Assembly: GCF_000714715.1 (NCBI RefSeq)
Contig: NZ_JMFO01000001.1
Location: 62,001-126,000, forward strand
DNA: 64,000 nucleotides
Source: Candidatus Magnetobacterium casense
GTDB taxonomy: Bacteria; Nitrospirota; Thermodesulfovibrionia; Thermodesulfovibrionales; Magnetobacteriaceae
Reading direction: 5' to 3'
Shown one piece after another: positions 60,292 to 64,000 of this stretch. How positions within the stretch are numbered: the first letter of the stretch is position 1; the number at the start of each line of letters is the position of its first letter. A model generated the notes under the pieces. That model worked only from the letters and a program-made list of their open reading frames with translations. It ran no database searches and was not told the origin of the DNA. The translations under genes were made by a program, and so were the position numbers.

Positions 60292-60837
60292 CTAAATATA
60301 TACCGTCACGGATAAAAACGAAATTGCCTCATCCACCGTGGTATAGTCTATCTCAATAGGTTGACTGGCCTTTCTGGCCATCTCTATGAACCCCAAACCA
60401 CCCCCCTTGCTACCCTCGGGAGACGGCTCTTTGCGGCGCCGGCGATAGAGAGCCTTTAACTCTTCACTGTTGAGACCCCGTAGTTCGTCCACCTGTTCCC
60501 TGATCATGTTTAACTTATTGTTGCGTATCTTGTTACCGCAGCGTACATAGAAATGCCCGTCTTTAAAGCCGACAACAAATATCCCGATACCAAGGTCACT
60601 GCCATCCCGCTCCTGAGATATCCGCTCTGCGGAGTAGTTCATAAGGTTCTGCATCTGCTCGACGAATATGGAAAATACCCTCTGTATGGTGTTTATATCC
60701 TGCTCCTCGATCTCCATCTTGAGCTTCAGGGTGGCCCCTATACCCTCTACAACATGCTGTGACACGGGACCGCTAAAACAAATGACTATCTTTTCCCTCA
60801 ACATTTGCTGGTAAAGTTCATACAGGTCCGTTAACAT
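60292..60837 (-). CDS. siaB: SiaB-family kinase (DUF6272)
   Basis: A 181-residue protein of the SiaB/DUF6272 family, anti-sigma-like kinases that phosphorylate SiaC. The helix VFSIFVEQMQNLMNYSAER holds the N-box-like residues of a GHKL fold. The Gly-rich GSKGGGLGFIEMARKASQPIEI resembles the ATP lid. It sits between siaA and siaC, with 21 and 16 base gaps. AGGAGG-type sites are present before the start. Confidence 0.85.
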   Translation of the reverse strand: MLTDLYELYQQMLREKIVICFSGPVSQHVVEGIGATLKLKMEIEEQDINTIQRVFSIFVEQMQNLMNYSAERISQERDGSDLGIGIFVVGFKDGHFYVRCGNKIRNNKLNMIREQVDELRGLNSEELKALYRRRRKEPSPEGSKGGGLGFIEMARKASQPIEIDYTTVDEAISFLSVTVYI

Positions 60838-60858
60838 ATTATATTCCTCCTTGCATAT

Positions 60859-62760
60859 TTAAACTCTAAACCCTATCACCGTGATGTCATCCCTTTGCTG
60901 TTGTTGGCCGCGGTAAAGCTCAAATTCCTCGGTCAACAGTGCCTGCTGTTCCTTAAAGGGCCTTGTGCTGTGCCGTGCGATCAACTCCTTAAAGCGTTTC
61001 TTTCCAAATGGGAGGCCTTGTTCTCCGCCGATCTGGTCACTGATGCCATCGGTCATCATGTAAAAGGACATGGCGCTGTTTGTGTCGAGTTTGTGGTTGG
61101 TAAAGACGTAGTCGGGGTCTGAGGTCTGATATCCGATGCTGTGGCGGTCGCCCCTGATCTCCTTTACGGTTGCTCCGCTGACGCAGAAGAGGGATATCTT
61201 TGCTCCGGCAAAGGTCAGACTCCCGGTCTGTTTATCCACATAGCACATGCCGATGTCAAGGCCGTTGTCATGCAGTCCTCCACCGCCCTCACCGCTTAAC
61301 ATTTCCCTGACCAGCTTGTTCATGTTGTTTAAGATGGCTGAGGGGTCTGTATAGCCCAGTTCGTTGACCACCCGGCTTAACGTAGAGCCGGCTAGCATTG
61401 TCATAATGGCCCCGGGGACGCCATGTCCGGTACAGTCGATGATGGCCAGCATGAAGTTGTTGTGTTGACCATTGAAGCAGTAGATGTCGCCACCGATGAT
61501 GTCACGCGGACGCCATATCACAAAGTAATCGTCCATGTGGGCGCTCAGGCCATTGAGGTGTGGCATGATGGAGCTTTGGATGTTGCTTGCGTAGTGGATG
61601 CTGTCCATGATTTGGTTATTTGCGGCCTCAAGTTGTTCATAACTATCTGCGAGTTTTTCTTCGGCCTTTTTTCTTTCGGAGAGTTCACGGTTCAGGTCCC
61701 GCTGCGTTGCGTTTAAGATGATGTTTAAGCGGAATATATATAGCGAAAAAAAGACCACAAGAATAATGAATATCGCAATGCCGGCAATTGTCTTCCAGTG
61801 CTGACGCAGTATATCACGCCACGTCACCTTGCCATAGTCCTCATAAGGGCTGATACGGAGTCCCTTGAGGAGGTTGTCTACGGATTCGTAGTTAAGGGGT
61901 ATTGTCCAGCCTTCGATTTTGGCTGCTTTGGCTGCGGGGCTGTCTTTTGGCAGTTCCAGGAGTGCTGATGCCACCAGCTTTGCCAGTGCATCCGGGGTGT
62001 GTCTGACCTTTGCTATCGGCCACTCAGGATACAGGGGCGTGCTCAACAGGAACGGGAAGTCTTTATACCCCGGGCCGGTACCCTTATAGGGGATGACCTT
62101 GAATTGCCTGATGTCTATTTCCTGTTTTGCAGCCATCCTCTCAAGCGTATCCGTTCTGACGGTTGCGGCATCCACCACGCCCTTTTTAACGGCATAGACG
62201 ACGTCCTGGTGGTTGTTGAGAAACTCAAGGGAGGCAAAGTCCTTTACGGGGTCTATGCCGTGTTTTTTGATTTCACCCCAGGCCATGTGCCAGCCTCCAA
62301 GTGAGGTCTTGTCCACGCCCATGAATCTCTTGCCGCGGAGGTCTTTTATGCCGTTTATATCGGAGCGGTCGGCCCTCGTGAATATGACCCCGCCAAAGAC
62401 CGTATGGCCCTTGCCGGAAAAAGACAGATTTTCCATCGTTGCAATCCTGCTTACATAGTGCTTCACCTCCATCTCTATGTAAATTGAGGGGTTGACGATG
62501 ATAAACTCCACCGAGCCGGTTCTGACAAGAGTGTCTATTTCGTCAAACGTCATAGGGATGAGGGTAAAAGAGTAGCCGCTCATATGAGAGGACAGATAAT
62601 CCATCGTAGGTTGCCAGCTACTTTTGCAGATTTCCTGACCCTTGTGAGCCAGCACGCCGATCCGCACTTGCCGGGATGACTCTGAAGTTGTCGCCATCGC
62701 AGGCAGTGTCATTGAAACCACAAGGGTTATAACCAAGATTATTCTAAATAACATTCTCAT
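60859..62760 (-). CDS. siaA: SiaA-like PP2C phosphatase with PhnD-type sensor domain
   Basis: A 633-residue membrane phosphatase. A signal anchor (residues 1-24) is followed by a PhnD-like periplasmic binding domain (about 30-290: VRIGVLAHKGQEICKSSW, EFIIVNPSIYIEM, GVDKTSLGGWHMAW). A membrane helix (WKTIAGIAIFIILVVFFSLYIF, about 315-340) and a coiled coil lead to the SpoIIE/PP2C domain (about 400-633), with GGDIYCF, IIDCTGHGVPGAIM and TDGISDQIGG as metal-binding motifs. In Pseudomonas SiaA has a different sensor. Here a phosphonate-, phosphate- or other oxyanion-like ligand may control SiaC dephosphorylation. It is the first gene of the operon. Confidence 0.92.
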   Translation of the reverse strand: MRMLFRIILVITLVVSMTLPAMATTSESSRQVRIGVLAHKGQEICKSSWQPTMDYLSSHMSGYSFTLIPMTFDEIDTLVRTGSVEFIIVNPSIYIEMEVKHYVSRIATMENLSFSGKGHTVFGGVIFTRADRSDINGIKDLRGKRFMGVDKTSLGGWHMAWGEIKKHGIDPVKDFASLEFLNNHQDVVYAVKKGVVDAATVRTDTLERMAAKQEIDIRQFKVIPYKGTGPGYKDFPFLLSTPLYPEWPIAKVRHTPDALAKLVASALLELPKDSPAAKAAKIEGWTIPLNYESVDNLLKGLRISPYEDYGKVTWRDILRQHWKTIAGIAIFIILVVFFSLYIFRLNIILNATQRDLNRELSERKKAEEKLADSYEQLEAANNQIMDSIHYASNIQSSIMPHLNGLSAHMDDYFVIWRPRDIIGGDIYCFNGQHNNFMLAIIDCTGHGVPGAIMTMLAGSTLSRVVNELGYTDPSAILNNMNKLVREMLSGEGGGGLHDNGLDIGMCYVDKQTGSLTFAGAKISLFCVSGATVKEIRGDRHSIGYQTSDPDYVFTNHKLDTNSAMSFYMMTDGISDQIGGEQGLPFGKKRFKELIARHSTRPFKEQQALLTEEFELYRGQQQQRDDITVIGFRV

Positions 62761-62817
62761 ATCGGTCGCTCACGTTGGCCTCTCTAAATGGAGCAGAGGG
62801 CAGAGGATTTGAGCTAA

Positions 62818-62899
62818 TGCCGAAGAGGGGACTCGAACCCCTATGAGTTTCCCCACACGCCCCTCAAACGTGCGTGTCTACCAGTTCCACCACTTCGGC
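62818..62899 (-). tRNA. tRNA-Leu (anticodon GAG)
   Basis: A complete 82-base class II tRNA. The acceptor pairs GCCGAAG with CTTCGGC. The anticodon stem CACGT/GCGTG has the loop TTGAGGG, giving GAG. A variable arm precedes the T arm GGGGTTCGAGTCCCC. The discriminator is A and CCA is not encoded. It lies 57 bases upstream of the siaA start, on the same strand. Confidence 0.95.
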
Positions 62900-63031
62900 T
62901 TAACTATGTATAGCATACTATAAACGTATCTCTGTTTGCAAGTAAAAAAGTTGACGGGTGGATTTTTTTCTCAACTTCGGTATTTACTCGAGTTGTCGAA
63001 AGATAAATCTTAACAGTGGCATATACATTGC

Positions 63032-63060
63032 TTGACTAAATACTTGAGTTAGGGTACAAT
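63032..63060 (+). promoter_or_regulatory. Probable sigma-70 promoter
   Basis: TTGACT and TACAAT with a 17 bp spacer. It lies about 96 bases before the nucleotidyltransferase gene. A short palindrome ACACCACATGCCTGGTGT follows at 63107-63124, possibly an operator. Confidence 0.58.
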
Positions 63061-63155
63061 AAAGTGATAGGATTGTCAGGATGAAAAATTAAGGAGATGT
63101 AAAAAAAACACCACATGCCTGGTGTCCTGGATAGACTTCCTTTTCCATATCAGTT

Positions 63156-64000
63156 ATGGCATACTTGGTGACACATGAGCTGAATAACATCTGCAAGAGA
63201 CTGATTGACTTCCTGCCCGAATTCTGTCCTGGGAGTGAGATGTACGTTGTAGGTGGTACGGTCCGTGACATCCTGATGGGGCGTGTTGTCAAGGATGTTG
63301 ACATTGTCCTTGGCGGAGACCCTATTGCGGTAGCGCGGGCGTTTGCCGGTGAGGTGAGAGGCAGCTTTGTGTGGCTCCATGAGGGGGATGGTATACCCGG
63401 CAATAAATTCTCCCCTACGGCCCGGGTTGTCAAGGGCACCGGCATCGTTGACTTTACTGCCTTGCGTGGAGGCTGTCTTAAGGACGACCTGTTGAGCAGG
63501 GACTTCACACTCAACGCTCTTGCCATGCCCCTGAGCGCCCTGTCAAGTGACGCCGTCGGCGACATGATAGTGGACGTCACCACGGGACTGGATGACCTCG
63601 GAAGCGGCACCATCAGGATGATCAACAGGGAAAACCTCGTGGAAGACCCGCTGAGACTCCTGCGAGCATATCGTTTTAGCGCACAGTTGGGATTCCGGAT
63701 CGAACCGGACACCCTTGAGGCGATCACTGAACTGAGGACACTGATCCACAAGGCTGCAGCCGAAAGGATATGGAGCGAGTTAAAGGGGGTCCTTTCTGCG
63801 GAGAGTTCTGCCGGTGTTATTGGCTCGATGATTGACAGCAGGCTCCTGTTTGAGCTGCTCCCGGAATTGCACGCCACAGAGGCAGTAAAACAAAACGCAC
63901 ACCACAACCTCGATGTCTTGCAACACACGCTGGCTGCATACCAGGCAGCCGAAACCGAAATCAATGACCCCCAAGGCAGGGGTCTGCCATTCCCCGAAGG
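63156..64000 (+). CDS. CCA-adding/poly(A) polymerase-type nucleotidyltransferase (3' partial)
   Basis: The frame runs from ATG 63156 past the right edge and has 281 visible codons. The head domain of the class II nucleotidyltransferase family is clear: MYVVGGTVRDILMGRVVKDVDIVLGG supplies the Gly-Gly and the DxD metal-binding acids, then VVKGTGIVDFTALRGG, DLLSRDFTLNALAM and EDPLRLLRAYRFSAQLGF (helical neck). The last visible part (ELLPELHATEAVKQNAHHNLDVLQHTLAAYQ) enters an HD-like region, as in bacterial CCA enzymes with an HD phosphohydrolase tail. These enzymes add or repair tRNA CCA ends, which fits tRNAs here that lack encoded CCA. The ribosome site is weak. Confidence 0.9.
   Translation, partial: MAYLVTHELNNICKRLIDFLPEFCPGSEMYVVGGTVRDILMGRVVKDVDIVLGGDPIAVARAFAGEVRGSFVWLHEGDGIPGNKFSPTARVVKGTGIVDFTALRGGCLKDDLLSRDFTLNALAMPLSALSSDAVGDMIVDVTTGLDDLGSGTIRMINRENLVEDPLRLLRAYRFSAQLGFRIEPDTLEAITELRTLIHKAAAERIWSELKGVLSAESSAGVIGSMIDSRLLFELLPELHATEAVKQNAHHNLDVLQHTLAAYQAAETEINDPQGRGLPFPE

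Noticed and set aside
63089-63964. A 291-codon minus-strand frame at the right edge
   Set aside because: The plus strand encodes a clear nucleotidyltransferase with GGTVRD and DVDIVLGG motifs over the same bases; the minus frame is its shadow.
1-64000. Magnetosome (mam/mad/man) genes
   Set aside because: None of the proteins matches a known magnetosome family, so the suggested relationship to magnetotactic Nitrospirota rests only on general gene content.

Overview
This 64 kb window appears to be a chromosomal segment of a Gram-negative bacterium with a large signalling repertoire. TolC, a ZnuA-type binding protein, PilZ, GGDEF and HD-GYP proteins and long PAS kinases all fit that picture. 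The gene mix resembles magnetotactic Nitrospirota (Magnetobacterium-like) genomes, but no rRNA or ribosomal protein marker is present and no magnetosome gene was seen, so the phylum is an inference. Both edges cut genes: a transglutaminase-family protein at the left and a CCA-adding/poly(A) polymerase-type nucleotidyltransferase at the right.

Layout. 1-5.8 kb: transglutaminase protein, PocR/PAS/GAF histidine kinase, P-loop ATPase, peroxiredoxin. 5.8-12.9 kb: a minus-strand cluster of four glycosyltransferase-type proteins and one radical SAM protein, probably for an unusual surface glycan or glycoprotein. 13-24.3 kb: AAA/PD-(D/E)XK protein, MFS transporter, tRNA-Thr, a lone nuoF, rhodanese-rubrerythrin fusion, PilZ protein, cold shock protein, RNase HI, LTA-synthase-like sulfatase. 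24.7-29.7 kb: a phage-like island with a leftward replication module (HTH protein, DnaC-like loader, initiator-like protein) and rightward terminase genes, but no capsid, portal, tail or integrase. 29.8-42.7 kb: a GmrSD-type DUF262 protein, a full-length alpha-glucan water dikinase, an HD-GYP regulator, a DUF4160/DUF2442 pair, a methyltransferase, ZnuA, a TerD/TerD/AIM24 stress cluster and rsfS. 42.9-45.4 kb: an IS element and a VapBC-like pair whose PIN toxin is split by a MITE. 45.7-57.5 kb: a 1560-residue surface protein, a coiled-coil protein, TolC, glycogen synthase and an Rpn-type nuclease. 57.6-62.8 kb: a REC-GAF regulator and a SiaABCD-like signalling operon, followed by tRNA-Leu.

The most unusual feature is the density of small mobile and palindromic DNA. 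(i) A GC-rich palindromic family (core GGGGTCAGCGACCCC) sits in frame inside at least six protein-coding genes, in different reading frames, much like Rickettsia palindromic elements. (ii) Four different inverted-repeat elements occur between genes. Two insertions have clean target duplications, and one of them disrupts the PIN toxin so recently that exact removal restores the reading frame. (iii) A second GC-rich family forms terminator-like hairpins after many genes. The glucan dikinase gene alone carries three in-frame insertions.

Functionally, glucan dikinase and glycogen synthase suggest a phosphorylated alpha-glucan store. The SiaABCD operon, PilZ protein, GGDEF and HD-GYP enzymes suggest c-di-GMP control of surface behaviour, and the glycosyltransferase cluster and giant secreted protein would be natural outputs.
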